Shown here: piece after piece, positions 54,101 through 62,441 of the stretch
Numbering within the stretch: the stretch's first letter is position 1
Layout: each line of letters starts with the position of its first letter
NCBI RefSeq assembly: GCF_905120355.1
Contig: NZ_CAJHOB010000002.1
Span: forward strand, 209,205-273,204
Length of the DNA stretch: 64,000 bases
DNA from: Azonexus hydrophilus
GTDB lineage: Bacteria; Pseudomonadota; Gammaproteobacteria; Burkholderiales; Rhodocyclaceae
Direction: 5' to 3'
Program-made: the position numbers and the translations under genes
The notes under the pieces: generated by a model
The model's input: the letters and a program-made list of their open reading frames with translations, nothing else
Databases searched by the model: none
What the model was told of the DNA's origin: nothing

Positions 54101-55061
54101 TGGCCGGCAACTCGACATGAACCGCAGCCTGGTCGCGCTGCGCGGCGAATGGGGCAAGGAAGCCAAGGAGGAATTCGCCGAACTGCACGAAACGCCGTCC
54201 GAATACACCCAACTGACCGATTGGACCTTCGGCGAGCTGCCGGAACTGATGGAAGTGCCGGTCGGGAAACAAACCGTGATCGGCTATCCGGCGCTGATCG
54301 ACGACGGCGAGACGGTCAGTCTGAAAGTCTTCGATTCCGCCGAAGAAGCCGCCGACGCGCACCGCAAGGGCTTGTCGCGCCTGTTCATGCTGCAGTTCAA
54401 GGAGCAGGTGAAGTACTTCGACAAGAACGTCCCCGGCCTGACCCAGATGGCGATGCAGTTCATGGCGCTGGGCAGCAGCGACGACCTGAAGCGGCAGATT
54501 GTCGAATTGACCTTCGAGCGTGCCTGCCTGACCGAGCCGCTGCCGACCACGCCGGAGGCCTTCAAGGCGCGTTGTGCCGAGGCCAAGGCGCGGCTTGGCC
54601 TGATCATGCAGGAAGTCTGCCGCCTGGTCGGCACCGTGCTCAGCGAATGGCAGGCGGTGACCAAGAAGCTGCCGGCGTTTAAGGCGCACGCGGCGGCCGT
54701 CGCCGACATCGAGGCGCAGTTGAAGCGGCTGATCGGCAAGACCTTCGTCGTCGACACGCCCTTCGAGCGTCTGCAGCATTACCCGCGCTATTTCAAGGCG
54801 GTCGGTGTCCGGCTCGACAAGCTGAAGGCCAACCCGGCGCGCGATGCGCAATTGATGGCCGAGTACGCGCCGTTGTGGACCAACTACGAACGCCGCGCGA
54901 TCCAGTTGGCGAAGATGGGCGCGGTCGATCCGCAGGTCGAACAGTTCCGCTGGCTGCTGGAGGAACTGCGTGTCGGTCTCTACGCGCAGGAGTTGCGCAC
55001 ACCGGTGCCGGTGTCGGTGAAACGCTTGCAGAAACAATGGGAGGCCATCCGCAATGGCTGA
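51105..55061 (+). CDS. hrpA: ATP-dependent RNA helicase HrpA
   Basis: HrpA is a DEAH-box helicase that processes mRNAs and helps rescue stalled or collided ribosomes. The 1318-residue protein has motif I CGETGSGKTTQLPK, motif II IDEAHERSLN, motif III TSATIDA, motif VI QRAGRCGR, HA2/OB-fold domains, and the long HrpA-specific C-terminal region (DUF3418-like, from about 750 to the end). Length matches. The gene is GC-richer by eye than the cluster upstream and is probably part of the core chromosome. Confidence 0.96.
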   Translation: MAQQTFPSRRVADTLTTLTADARRLHRLRGDMGRAVGAARRAAEAALADCLAQSQAAVAARREKLPKPEFQPELPVNERRDEIAKLISQHQVVIVCGETGSGKTTQLPKICLDLGIGARGLIGHTQPRRLAARSVATRLAQELKTQVGAGVGVKIRFHDKSTPESWVKLMTDGILLAESQSDPYLNAYEAIIIDEAHERSLNIDFLLGYLKQLLPRRPDLKLIITSATIDAERFSQHFNANGKPAPVIEVSGRLYPVEVRHRPVEDIDKKDDERDLYDAIVDAADELARLGSGDILVFLPGEREIREAAEALRKHALARPGLSTAHAPEILPLFSRLSAGEQDRIFKPSGGQRRIVLATNVAETSLTVPGIRYVIDTGLARVKRYSYRNKVEQLQVEKISQAAARQRAGRCGRVAAGVCIRLYDEADFNARPPFTDPEILRSSLAGVILRMKSLRLTDVESFPFIEPPPAKAISDGYALLQELGALDDDNKLTKVGEALAKLPLDPRIGRMLVAARDLGCLKEVLVIAAGLSTQDPRERPQERQQAADEKHKLFADEKSEFLSWVKLWTWFQNAVDHKKSNKSLVDTCHAHFLSYLRLREWREVHGQLHAMVAELGWKENDIPGTYDAIHMALLSGLLGNIGCKSDESGYYLGARGIRFLIHPSSPLQKKAGKWIMAAEITETTRLFGRCVARIESEWIEKVGAHLIKRQYFDPHWEKKAMQVAGWERTTLYGIVINPKRRIHYGPLAPAEAREIFIRQGLVAEEIEESFAKRWPFFQHNQKQIREIEKIEHKQRRQDVLVDDELIFAFYDHIIPEDIHNGATFDHWRKTAEQENAKLLFLAKDDLMRHSAAGVTTEAFPHKLKAGGVEYALTYHFEPGSPRDGVTLTLPLAQLNQIPAARMEWLVPGLIKEKLVQLIKTLPQKIRAKLVPVPEFVEEFLAAVEGNDRKLNQGIINPLIEFILEARGLNARGWAVTPDAFRPDALPPHFSMNYKLIDEHGRQLDMNRSLVALRGEWGKEAKEEFAELHETPSEYTQLTDWTFGELPELMEVPVGKQTVIGYPALIDDGETVSLKVFDSAEEAADAHRKGLSRLFMLQFKEQVKYFDKNVPGLTQMAMQFMALGSSDDLKRQIVELTFERACLTEPLPTTPEAFKARCAEAKARLGLIMQEVCRLVGTVLSEWQAVTKKLPAFKAHAAAVADIEAQLKRLIGKTFVVDTPFERLQHYPRYFKAVGVRLDKLKANPARDAQLMAEYAPLWTNYERRAIQLAKMGAVDPQVEQFRWLLEELRVGLYAQELRTPVPVSVKRLQKQWEAIRNG

Positions 55062-55791
55062 AATCATGTTGGCGCTGGCGAGAACTTTCGCCAGCCTGAG
55101 GTGCGGCCGGGTCTGGCTGTACGTGCTGACGCCGGCGCTGTGCGCCCTGCTGCTCACCATCGCGCTGGCGGTGTGGGGACTGGGCTGGCTGGCCGAGCAA
55201 CTGCTCGCGCTGCCGCCGATGACCTGGCTCGCCGCCTGGGGGCTGGGCTGGCTGGCCACCTTCCTGGCCTGGCTGGGCGGCTGGCTGGCGATCTTCGCTG
55301 TTGCCTATCTGGTGGCTTCGCTGCTCGCGGCGATCGTCATCCTGCCGCTGTTGCTCAAGCATTTGTCGGAAACCGAGTACCGCGACCTGGCGATGCTGGG
55401 TCGCGACAGCTTCGTCGCCGCTACGCTCAACAGCCTGGGAGCGGCGCTATTGTTTGTGCTGCTGTGGGTGCTGACGATTCCCTTGTGGTTGATTCCCGGC
55501 CTGTCGCTGGTGGTGCCTCTGCTGCTGATGGCCTGGCTCAACCGGCGTACCTTTGCTTACGATGCCCTGTCGGCACACGCCGGCGAGGAGGAATGGCAGG
55601 TGTTGTCGGCACGCCACAAAGGGCCGTTTCTGCTGCTGGGGTTGTGCATGGCCTTGCTCGCGCACGTGCCGTTGCTGGGGCTGCTTGCTCCCGCACTGGC
55701 AGCGCTGGCATTCGTCCACTACGGTCTGGAGAGCCTGCGCCGTTTGCGGCAGGAGGCTTTGCCAGGCGAGTGGCAAAGTGGGCATGAATAA
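55054..55791 (+). CDS. EI24/CysZ-like membrane protein
   Basis: The 245-residue protein overlaps hrpA by 8 bp and has four or five membrane helices. The pattern with VPLLLMAWLNRRTFAYDAL and a C-terminal helix near LAHVPLLGLLAPALAALAF fits the EI24 domain family, whose member CysZ is a sulphate channel. Sulphate transport is not proved by sequence, as many members are uncharacterised. Confidence 0.82.
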   Translation: MAEIMLALARTFASLRCGRVWLYVLTPALCALLLTIALAVWGLGWLAEQLLALPPMTWLAAWGLGWLATFLAWLGGWLAIFAVAYLVASLLAAIVILPLLLKHLSETEYRDLAMLGRDSFVAATLNSLGAALLFVLLWVLTIPLWLIPGLSLVVPLLLMAWLNRRTFAYDALSAHAGEEEWQVLSARHKGPFLLLGLCMALLAHVPLLGLLAPALAALAFVHYGLESLRRLRQEALPGEWQSGHE

Positions 55792-55815
55792 GAAGATCTG
55801 ACAGCGGCCGCCGTG

Positions 55816-56280
55816 CTACGGTTTGCCGGAAAAGAAGGGGCGGCGTATGTCGATGATTCGCAACTCACCGCGTTCACGACGCAGGATCAGCTCACTTGTG
55901 CCGTTGGCTTTGTGGGGTTTGCCCTGCAGGTCGTTCCAGCGCTGCCACCAACTGACTGAAACATTGATCAGATTTTCTTGCTGCAGGATGCGGTTGATCA
56001 TGAGTTGCACGTCAAAAGCCAGCTTATGGCGGCGCTGGTTGTCGAAATGCTCACGCAAGTCGTTTAGGTAACCACGGTAATCGGAAGAAAAATAGTGTTC
56101 GACCGCACTCCAGCCACCAAAGCGCAAACTACGCTCGAGCTCGCTGACCAGATCTTGCACCTCAGCACGCAAGGGGTCGGGGCGACCCGGGCGAATTTCG
56201 GCGCCACAGGCTGTAAGCATGAGGGAGCTGACGAATAAGCCAAGAATGCGCCGGCGCAAGTTGGAGGGTGTGGTGCTCAT
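55816..56280 (-). CDS. Lipoprotein with NTF2-like domain, end of the AAA-radical SAM-kinase operon
   Basis: The 154-residue protein has a lipobox (SLMLTAC) and a mature region with the helix-then-sheet layout of NTF2-like proteins (LVSELERSLRFGGWSAVEHYF; DNQRRHKLAFDVQLMINRIL; ELILRRERGELRIIDIRRPF). That layout also appears in proteins A-D upstream. It follows the kinase gene by 22 bp, and links the operon to the envelope. The fold is inferred, not searched. Confidence 0.7.
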   Translation of the reverse strand: MSTTPSNLRRRILGLFVSSLMLTACGAEIRPGRPDPLRAEVQDLVSELERSLRFGGWSAVEHYFSSDYRGYLNDLREHFDNQRRHKLAFDVQLMINRILQQENLINVSVSWWQRWNDLQGKPHKANGTSELILRRERGELRIIDIRRPFFSGKP

Positions 56281-56302
56281 CGTGTGCTCTTTCGTGTCAA
56301 TG

Positions 56303-58693
56303 TCAATTTATGGGCAGCTTTTCCAGCCAGGCTTTGATCCGCTTAAGCATCAGAAATTCCACACCAAAGCGCCAGAGTACGATTCCGCTGCCGCCCAGCA
56401 GGATGGGGACAAAGAAACGCGGGCCGAGCAGTAGCGGGGTGACGAAGAGGGCGATGCCATAAAAGCGCAGGGTGCGCTCGTTGAGCCAGCCACGACGGAT
56501 CATGCGTTGCTGGTAACTTTCTTCGAGCAGGGGCTGGATGCGCTTGGTCACCGGTTCCAGACGGAGTACTTCGCTGCGCAGGTTCTGGTATTCCGGACTG
56601 CTGTCAGCGTGGGCGCGGACCTGTGCAGTGACGGCGCTGAGCTGGTCGAGTGCGCGGTCGAGATCGTCCAGATTCTGCTGCCGCCACAGGTTGTTCTGTG
56701 CAAAGAGGCCGAGATAGGCGGTCGCCTGGCGGGTTTCCCGGCGCAAGCGTTGCGTGGTTTCCTGTCGCTCGCTGGCTTCCTGTTGCTGTTGTGTTTCCAG
56801 TTTTTGTACCTGCCGGCGGGCTTCCGGCAGCAGGGCTTCGAAGACCAGCAGTTCGCCACCGGGGCTGGCGGCCAGTGTTTCAGCGCCGGGGAGCCAGAGA
56901 CAGTGGCGACGTAGGGGCAGAATTTGCCGTTCCAGGTGCTGACGTAACTGGGCGCACCAGCCTTCGTCGTAGGCCAGCGCCAGCAGACGCGGGTGCAGGC
57001 TGCGCTCAGCGGGCCGCTGTGGTCCCCCCTGACCAAACATCAGTTCATGAAAATCGGGGGTGTCGACTGCTGCCCGTTGTGTTTTCAATGCGGCCAGCGT
57101 GTTCTTCCAGGCGCTGTTGAATTGTTCGCAGGCGCCGCGCCAGCGGCTGGCGATATCGGCGCATTCGACGTTGCCGGCCGCAGCGTAGATGTCGAGTACT
57201 TTTTGTTGATGGAGGTCGTGCAGAAAATCCAGCGCCGCAGCGTCGTTCTTCAGTGCCAGGTCGACCTGTGTCAGCAGATCACGCAGGACGATGCGCTGGC
57301 CGCGCCAGACGGGGGGCAGCCCCGGCGCCAGATCGAGGATGAAGCGCAGCAGGCGGCGATCCGGTGGCAGGCCGCTGTCGAAATTCAGGTCGATCAGGAA
57401 ACGCACCCGGTTCATGTCCTGCAGATCGTTGCGCAGCCAGCGCATCAGCAGGCCGTTGTCGAGATCGGCGCGGGCCTTGTCCCAATGGCGGGCGAGCGCG
57501 ACACCGAGTTGTTCCGGGGTGTGACAGAGATCAGCGCCGATCTGGTAGGGGCGCCCGGCATGGCCGGAAGCATCTTCGAGCGGCAGGCTCAGGGTGGGGT
57601 CGCCGGCCAGCCAGCGGCGGATTTCGGCTTCGCCCCAGCGCTGTTTCGGGTCGCGCAGCAACAGCCCGCGCAGAAGCTGGCGCTGCGACTGATCGGATAG
57701 CGCCTCCAGTTCGATCGAACGGGTCGTCAGGCGGTGCAGGATGACGGCATCCGACAGGCCGGCGAAGGGGTGCCGGCCGAGTGCGGCTTCCAGCAGGATC
57801 ATGCCCAGTGCCCACCAGTCGGCCTTGGCGTCGAGGACGCCGGAAAGTGCTTCCGGAGGGCTGTAGGCCAGGGTGCGCGCCATGCCGGTGAAATGCAGGG
57901 TGGCATGGGTGAGGGAGGCACCGCTGAAATCGGTGAGCACCAGGTCGAGCGGGCTGCGGCTGCGCAGCAGGATGTTCTCCGGTTTCAGGTCGCGGTGGAT
58001 GAGCTGGCAGGCATGTACGGCGCTAATGGCGTTGGTCAGTTCCTCCAGACTGTGGCGCCAGGTTGTGGTCGGCAGCGGGCTCTGTTCGCGCAGCAGGTCG
58101 CGTAGCGAACCGGCGCGGCAGTACTCCATCAATTCGAAGGCGAAACCGTCGGAGATGCCCCGGTCGAGCATGCGGACGCAGTGGCTCGGGTCGATGGCGG
58201 CGATGCGTTCCTGCACCTCGCGATCGGGATGGATGCCGTGCCGGTAAATCTTGGCGATCAGTTCCTCGCCCGGGCCGTCGAGCGGCGCGACAACGAGCAG
58301 TTCGGCTTCCGCGCCGGAGGTGGGCAGGGGGCGCACGATGCGCAAACGTGCACGCAAGGCGCTGGGTAGATTGAGCAGGGACGGCGTGCCGGGACTGGCC
58401 CCGGAGAGGCCGCTGGCGTCAGGGGGCGAATCAGCGACAGCGGCCGCGGTCAGGGGGCGGTCGCAATACACGCAGCGGGTGCTGGCGGGCGGATTGGCTT
58501 GCTGGCAATCGGCGTGCGGGCAGCGGAGTTCCTCTACGCTGGCGGTTGCCGGTGCGTTGCTGGCAGGTTCTGGGGCTGCGGCAGCGGGGGCGGTGAGGTC
58601 AATGCCAAAGAGCAGTGCGCCGCAGGCGCAGCGCATCAGTTCAGGCGGGTTTTCCTGGGCGCAGGTCGGGCAGCGGCGAATCTGGTGCGGCAT
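56303..58693 (-). CDS. Zinc-ribbon Ser/Thr protein kinase with C-terminal membrane helices
   Basis: The 796-residue protein starts with two zinc ribbons (C8, C11, C22, C24; then C58, C63, C74, C77), followed by a kinase domain (about 115-365) with Lys148 in IAKIY, catalytic HRDLKPEN (233-240) and metal-binding DFS (255-257) in place of DFG. A helical region (370-740) ends in coiled coil and two membrane helices (YGIALFVTPLLLGPRFFVPI and after). The core residues suggest an active kinase. It follows the radical SAM gene by 3 bp. Confidence 0.88.
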   Translation of the reverse strand: MPHQIRRCPTCAQENPPELMRCACGALLFGIDLTAPAAAAPEPASNAPATASVEELRCPHADCQQANPPASTRCVYCDRPLTAAAVADSPPDASGLSGASPGTPSLLNLPSALRARLRIVRPLPTSGAEAELLVVAPLDGPGEELIAKIYRHGIHPDREVQERIAAIDPSHCVRMLDRGISDGFAFELMEYCRAGSLRDLLREQSPLPTTTWRHSLEELTNAISAVHACQLIHRDLKPENILLRSRSPLDLVLTDFSGASLTHATLHFTGMARTLAYSPPEALSGVLDAKADWWALGMILLEAALGRHPFAGLSDAVILHRLTTRSIELEALSDQSQRQLLRGLLLRDPKQRWGEAEIRRWLAGDPTLSLPLEDASGHAGRPYQIGADLCHTPEQLGVALARHWDKARADLDNGLLMRWLRNDLQDMNRVRFLIDLNFDSGLPPDRRLLRFILDLAPGLPPVWRGQRIVLRDLLTQVDLALKNDAAALDFLHDLHQQKVLDIYAAAGNVECADIASRWRGACEQFNSAWKNTLAALKTQRAAVDTPDFHELMFGQGGPQRPAERSLHPRLLALAYDEGWCAQLRQHLERQILPLRRHCLWLPGAETLAASPGGELLVFEALLPEARRQVQKLETQQQQEASERQETTQRLRRETRQATAYLGLFAQNNLWRQQNLDDLDRALDQLSAVTAQVRAHADSSPEYQNLRSEVLRLEPVTKRIQPLLEESYQQRMIRRGWLNERTLRFYGIALFVTPLLLGPRFFVPILLGGSGIVLWRFGVEFLMLKRIKAWLEKLPIN

Positions 58694-58696
58694 GCT

Positions 58697-59353
58697 TCAG
58701 GACTTCCAGGAGGCGTGGTCGAGACGCAGGCCACGTTCCGCTGCCTGGGCTTCCAGCGCGGCGAGATCGCCGCGAGCCGGCAGGCCGATGCTCCACAGGC
58801 GGTTGCCGTCGACTTCGATCTGCAGGCGTTTGCTGCCCTGATCTGCGGCAGCGTCAAGGTAGTCGTGATAAATCCGTTCGCCGCGTGCCGACAAGGGGAT
58901 CAGCGGCTGGTTCTGTGAGCCGCGCCAGAGATGGCTCAGTGGTAGCGTGTCGACGTAGGGTTCGGGAATCAGGGCGTCGAGTTTCTTCAGCAGCGGCGCG
59001 TGCCGCTCGCGCAGGCGCTTGAGCGGATAGCCGCTGTAGCAGAGGATGTCGAACTCCAGTCCGGCGCTGCTCCGCCAGTCATGCAGGGCATCCAGCAGGG
59101 CCCCCAGGGCCTGTGGCTGATCGAAGGGTTCGCCACCGCTCAGGGTGATGCCGTCGCACCCGTTTGCGCCAACGCGCCGGCACCAGTCCACCAGTTCGTG
59201 CAGCGGCATGCGCTTGCCTGGATCGGCGGCCCAGGTGTCCTGCGACACGCAGCCGGGGCAGTGGATGCGGCAGCCCTGAAACCAGATGCCGATGCGCTGG
59301 CCCGGGCCGAGCACCGTCACCGGATAGTGGGCTTTGTTGATGGCGATCAGCAT
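58697..59353 (-). CDS. NrdG-like radical SAM protein
   Basis: The 218-residue protein has a compact radical SAM core: GCRIHCPGC gives the CX3CX2C cluster motif (Cys28, Cys32, Cys35), and ITLSGGEPFDQP gives the SAM-binding GGE motif. It resembles the activase of anaerobic ribonucleotide reductase, but no nrdD is nearby. Its place between the ATPase and the kinase, with 3-bp gaps, points to a role in modifying or activating a partner in this operon. Confidence 0.88.
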   Translation of the reverse strand: MLIAINKAHYPVTVLGPGQRIGIWFQGCRIHCPGCVSQDTWAADPGKRMPLHELVDWCRRVGANGCDGITLSGGEPFDQPQALGALLDALHDWRSSAGLEFDILCYSGYPLKRLRERHAPLLKKLDALIPEPYVDTLPLSHLWRGSQNQPLIPLSARGERIYHDYLDAAADQGSKRLQIEVDGNRLWSIGLPARGDLAALEAQAAERGLRLDHASWKS

Positions 59354-59356
59354 GCG

Positions 59357-61225
59357 TCAGCTGAGAGCAAGTTCCAGGGTGACCACCTTGTCTGTTTCGT
59401 TGAGGGCGGTGACGGTGACGCGTTGGCGACCATTCAGGTCTTCCAGGAACAGGGCGCGCGACAGGGGATTGATGAAATCGGCTTCCAGACGATTGCCGAT
59501 GCCTCGCCCGCCATTGCTCAGATCGGCCAGACAACGCTGGACCAGGGCCGCCTGTACCGGCTGGGCCAGAGCCAGTTGCAGCTTGAATTCTTCCTGCAGG
59601 CGGCGGGCGACATTGTTGAGCATGCCGGCGAGAATCAGCTTGCCGACTTCCGCGGAGATGAAATCGAACACGACAATGTTGTCGCCGATGCGGTTGAGAA
59701 TTTCCGGCCGTGCCAGACGGTATTTGAAGTAATCGCCGATGGCGCCGCGCACCCGCTCTTCCACCACTGCGTAAGGGTCGTCGGGGCGCACGTTCTGTTG
59801 CCGGCGGCCATGTTCATCCTCGACGTAAATGCCGAGGTTGGAGGTGAAGATGAGGATGGTTTCGGAGAACCAGGCGGTGTCGCCGCGACCGTCGGTGAGG
59901 CGGCCGTCTTCGAGAATCTGCAGGAATTTGTCGAGAATGCGCGGGTGGGCTTTTTCGATTTCGTCGAACAGCACGACGGAAAAAGGTTTTTCGCGGACGG
60001 CATTGGTCAGTTCGCCGCCGGCGTCGAAACCGATGTAACCGGGCGGTGCGCCGAGCAGGCGGGCGCCGGTGTGTTCCTCGGCAAACTCGCTCATGTCGAA
60101 GCGGATGTAGGCGCGCTCATCGCCAAAAACCAGTTCGGTCAGGGTTTTCGCCAGTTCCGTCTTGCCCACCCCGGTCGGGCCGGCGAAGAACAGCACGCCC
60201 CGTGGCCGGCTGCCGCCGCTACGGGCCTGGGCGCCGGTGAGATTCATCACCGAACGCTTGAGAATGTCGAGTGCCTTCACCACCGCTTGCGGCTGACCCT
60301 TGACCCGTTGCTCGATGAAACTGCCGGCGTCGCGGATGCGCTGGCGCAGGTAATCCTTGCGCCACGGATTGTCGAGCGCGCCGACCTTGTAGCAGCGTAC
60401 GGCATCGTCGATGGCGGCCAGGCCAAGTTGCTGGTGGTTGGCGAGTTCGGTGATGTCGGCCAGCGCGGTCAGGCCCATGCCCTCGGTGCCATTGGCAAAG
60501 CTCTTGATGAACTGCGCGCGGGCGGCTTCGCTGGCCTCGGCGTAGCCGGCAAAGAGCGGCGCCAGCTGGCGGGCAGCGGCCTGACGGGTTTCGTAATCGG
60601 GACGGCCGACGGTGAGGCTGGCGACCCGTTCGCTGTCGAGCGTCAGCCAGGAGGGCAGGTCCTGCGGCCGGTTGAGCAGCCACAGCACGGGGTTGAACAG
60701 GGGTTTGCCGTGGCTGGCGGTGGTGCTGCCGGCCGCATCTTCCGCCGGGCGCGGCACGATGGGCGCGGCAGTCAGCGAAAGCTTTTCAGCGGCGACGAAG
60801 AAGCGTTGTTCGCCTTCGCTCAGATGATCGGGCTGCCGGGCGAGGCGCGAGGCAAAGTCGACCACCAGGGCACAGCGGGCTTCCCGCGTGCTGCTGACGG
60901 CCTGCATCAATTTGCTCAGGCTTTCCAGGCTGATGATCTGGCTGCCGCTGGCGAGCTTCAGGTCAAACAGGCGCTCGGCCAGTTCGCGGCGGGCGGCGTC
61001 GTCGGGATAGACACGCACGCCGTCGCTGGGGTCATACACCAGCAGGCAGCGGAAATCCTGGCGCTGCAACTGCTCCCACAGGGCACGCAGCAGCGGCACC
61101 AGGGTCGGGCCGCTGGCCAGTGGCACGAGGAAACTGTCGCGGATGTTGCCGGCGACGACGAACTGCGAGCGGATCGGCAGGAGCCGCTCCAGATCGAGCA
61201 ACCAGCGGGGGAAAGAGGTATTCAT
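59357..61225 (-). CDS. ClpB-like AAA+ ATPase with degenerate N-terminal half
   Basis: The 622-residue protein ends in a complete ClpB D2-type ATPase: Walker A GPTGVGKT (349-356), the pore loop GYIG (396-399), Walker B VVLFDEIEKAH (417-427), sensor TSN (461-463), ILNRIGD with the arginine finger, and the C-terminal small domain. Residues 1-210 resemble an AAA domain without Walker A (FVVAGNIRDSF; CALVVDFASRL). Retention of the aromatic pore loop implies threading or unfolding of a protein. A ClpP-binding loop is not evident. Confidence 0.88.
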   Translation of the reverse strand: MNTSFPRWLLDLERLLPIRSQFVVAGNIRDSFLVPLASGPTLVPLLRALWEQLQRQDFRCLLVYDPSDGVRVYPDDAARRELAERLFDLKLASGSQIISLESLSKLMQAVSSTREARCALVVDFASRLARQPDHLSEGEQRFFVAAEKLSLTAAPIVPRPAEDAAGSTTASHGKPLFNPVLWLLNRPQDLPSWLTLDSERVASLTVGRPDYETRQAAARQLAPLFAGYAEASEAARAQFIKSFANGTEGMGLTALADITELANHQQLGLAAIDDAVRCYKVGALDNPWRKDYLRQRIRDAGSFIEQRVKGQPQAVVKALDILKRSVMNLTGAQARSGGSRPRGVLFFAGPTGVGKTELAKTLTELVFGDERAYIRFDMSEFAEEHTGARLLGAPPGYIGFDAGGELTNAVREKPFSVVLFDEIEKAHPRILDKFLQILEDGRLTDGRGDTAWFSETILIFTSNLGIYVEDEHGRRQQNVRPDDPYAVVEERVRGAIGDYFKYRLARPEILNRIGDNIVVFDFISAEVGKLILAGMLNNVARRLQEEFKLQLALAQPVQAALVQRCLADLSNGGRGIGNRLEADFINPLSRALFLEDLNGRQRVTVTALNETDKVVTLELALS

Positions 61226-61298
61226 CCAGGCGTACTCAGAGGCAGACGGGAAGAGGGGCGGGAAAGCGGACAGAATTCACTTCTACCGTGCCCCATGG

Positions 61299-62366
61299 TT
61301 AGCGTGTCCGGGCAAGAGGTTTGCGTTGCGGACGGTTTTCCTGCTGTTCGGCAAATTGCGGCAGCTGGCTGCGCTCCACCAGTTGCACCGGCAGTTCGCC
61401 GGCATTGAGGCGGCGTGTGACTTCCAGTTGCAGGCCGCGCTCGCCGAGTGCCCGTAACAGCGCCGGGAATTCGGCGCACCAGCGGTCTTCCGCGACATGG
61501 TCGAGGACCGAGCGTTCGCTGTTGCCGGCGTCGATGGCACGTACGACGTTGAAGTTGGCCGATTTGCCGCTGGCGTTCAGGCGCAGCCGCACCTGATAGT
61601 CGCCCCAATCGGCACGGCGGAAATGAACCACGCCACCGTCGACGAACAGGGTTTCGGCAATCGGTTCGACCTGATAACCGAGTTCCTGCAGCGTGTGTTC
61701 CAGCACCAGGGCGCTGGCGCGCTCGGCAGCTTCTTGCTGGTAGGCCTGGATGGCACGGCGCAGCTCCACTTCCAGCAGTTCGCGCCGCTCCTGGCTGGGC
61801 GCGGCGGCCAGTTCGGCTTCCAGCATTTCGATTTCTGCCGGCAAGGGGCCGAGGTCCGCCAGCCGGGCCAGCAGGCGGGCTGCGGTGGTCTGCGGGGAGA
61901 GCGTTGTGTCCGCTGGCGGCAAGGCGTCCAGCTGGGCTGCCGTGAGTCCGTCCAGCCGGGCTTCCGGCAAGGCGGCGAGAAAACTGTCGAGTACCGCGAC
62001 GAGGTGGGCGTTACGCGCCAGCAATTGTTCCAGATAAGCCGCGCGGGCATTGGGTGAAGCGTCGGCGGGAGGCGCCGGTTTGCTGCTGGCCAAGGCTGCG
62101 GCAGTGCCATAGGGCGCGGTGAGCGCACACAAACGGGCGTGTTCTTCTTCGGCGGCAGCAATGCGTGTGTCCAGCGCAGCCTGGCCGCTGGCGGCAGCCG
62201 CACTTTGCTGCGTGCGATTTTCGCTCCGTTTTTCGTCCTGCTGTGCGGCCGCCGTGGCGGCTTCGGCATAGCCTTCCTGCACCGCCTGGCTGGCCTGGAT
62301 GGCAGCGGCAGCAAGCAGGATGCTGATCGGGTCAAGGCCAAAGATGGCTGTGGTGGGACCGCTCAT
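61299..62366 (-). CDS. Unrecognised coiled-coil protein, first gene of the AAA-radical SAM-kinase operon
   Basis: The 355-residue protein has an Ala-rich N-terminal helix (ILLAAAAIQASQAVQEGYAE), coiled coil through about residue 215, and a compact C-terminal domain (about 215-330) with LGYQVEPIAETLFVDGGVV, HFRRADWGDYQVRLRLN and DRWCAEFPALLRALGERG. I do not recognise the domain. It lies 73 bp upstream of the ATPase gene and is a likely substrate or adaptor of the complex. Confidence 0.7.
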   Translation of the reverse strand: MSGPTTAIFGLDPISILLAAAAIQASQAVQEGYAEAATAAAQQDEKRSENRTQQSAAAASGQAALDTRIAAAEEEHARLCALTAPYGTAAALASSKPAPPADASPNARAAYLEQLLARNAHLVAVLDSFLAALPEARLDGLTAAQLDALPPADTTLSPQTTAARLLARLADLGPLPAEIEMLEAELAAAPSQERRELLEVELRRAIQAYQQEAAERASALVLEHTLQELGYQVEPIAETLFVDGGVVHFRRADWGDYQVRLRLNASGKSANFNVVRAIDAGNSERSVLDHVAEDRWCAEFPALLRALGERGLQLEVTRRLNAGELPVQLVERSQLPQFAEQQENRPQRKPLARTR

Positions 62367-62408
62367 GGCGTTTCAGGGCAAAAGGAAAACCGGGGAAATC
62401 AGGGAAAA

Positions 62409-62429
62409 ACGCCCGGCGGGGCCGGGCGT
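62409..62429 (-). terminator. Rho-independent terminator after the MaoC gene
   Basis: ACGCCCGGC and GCCGGGCGT pair over 9 bp around GGG, and the minus strand continues with five T. It isolates the MaoC gene from the operon downstream, whose promoter must be in the 43 bp that remain or rely on read-through. Confidence 0.88.
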
Positions 62430-62441
62430 GTCTGGCGGGAA

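Noticed and set aside
52038..55259. A very long open frame on the minus strand opposite hrpA
   Set aside because: It is the complement of a GC-rich gene with complete helicase motifs on the plus strand; the translation shows no domain and is rich in Arg, Gln and Val in shadow-frame fashion.
58697..59353. Calling the radical SAM gene nrdG
   Set aside because: The motifs fit the NrdG-like group, but no nrdD is near and the operon context differs, so a different substrate is likely.
59000..61408. A long plus-strand open frame opposite the AAA and radical SAM genes
   Set aside because: The minus strand holds two proteins with full catalytic motifs; the plus-strand frame is their antisense shadow.
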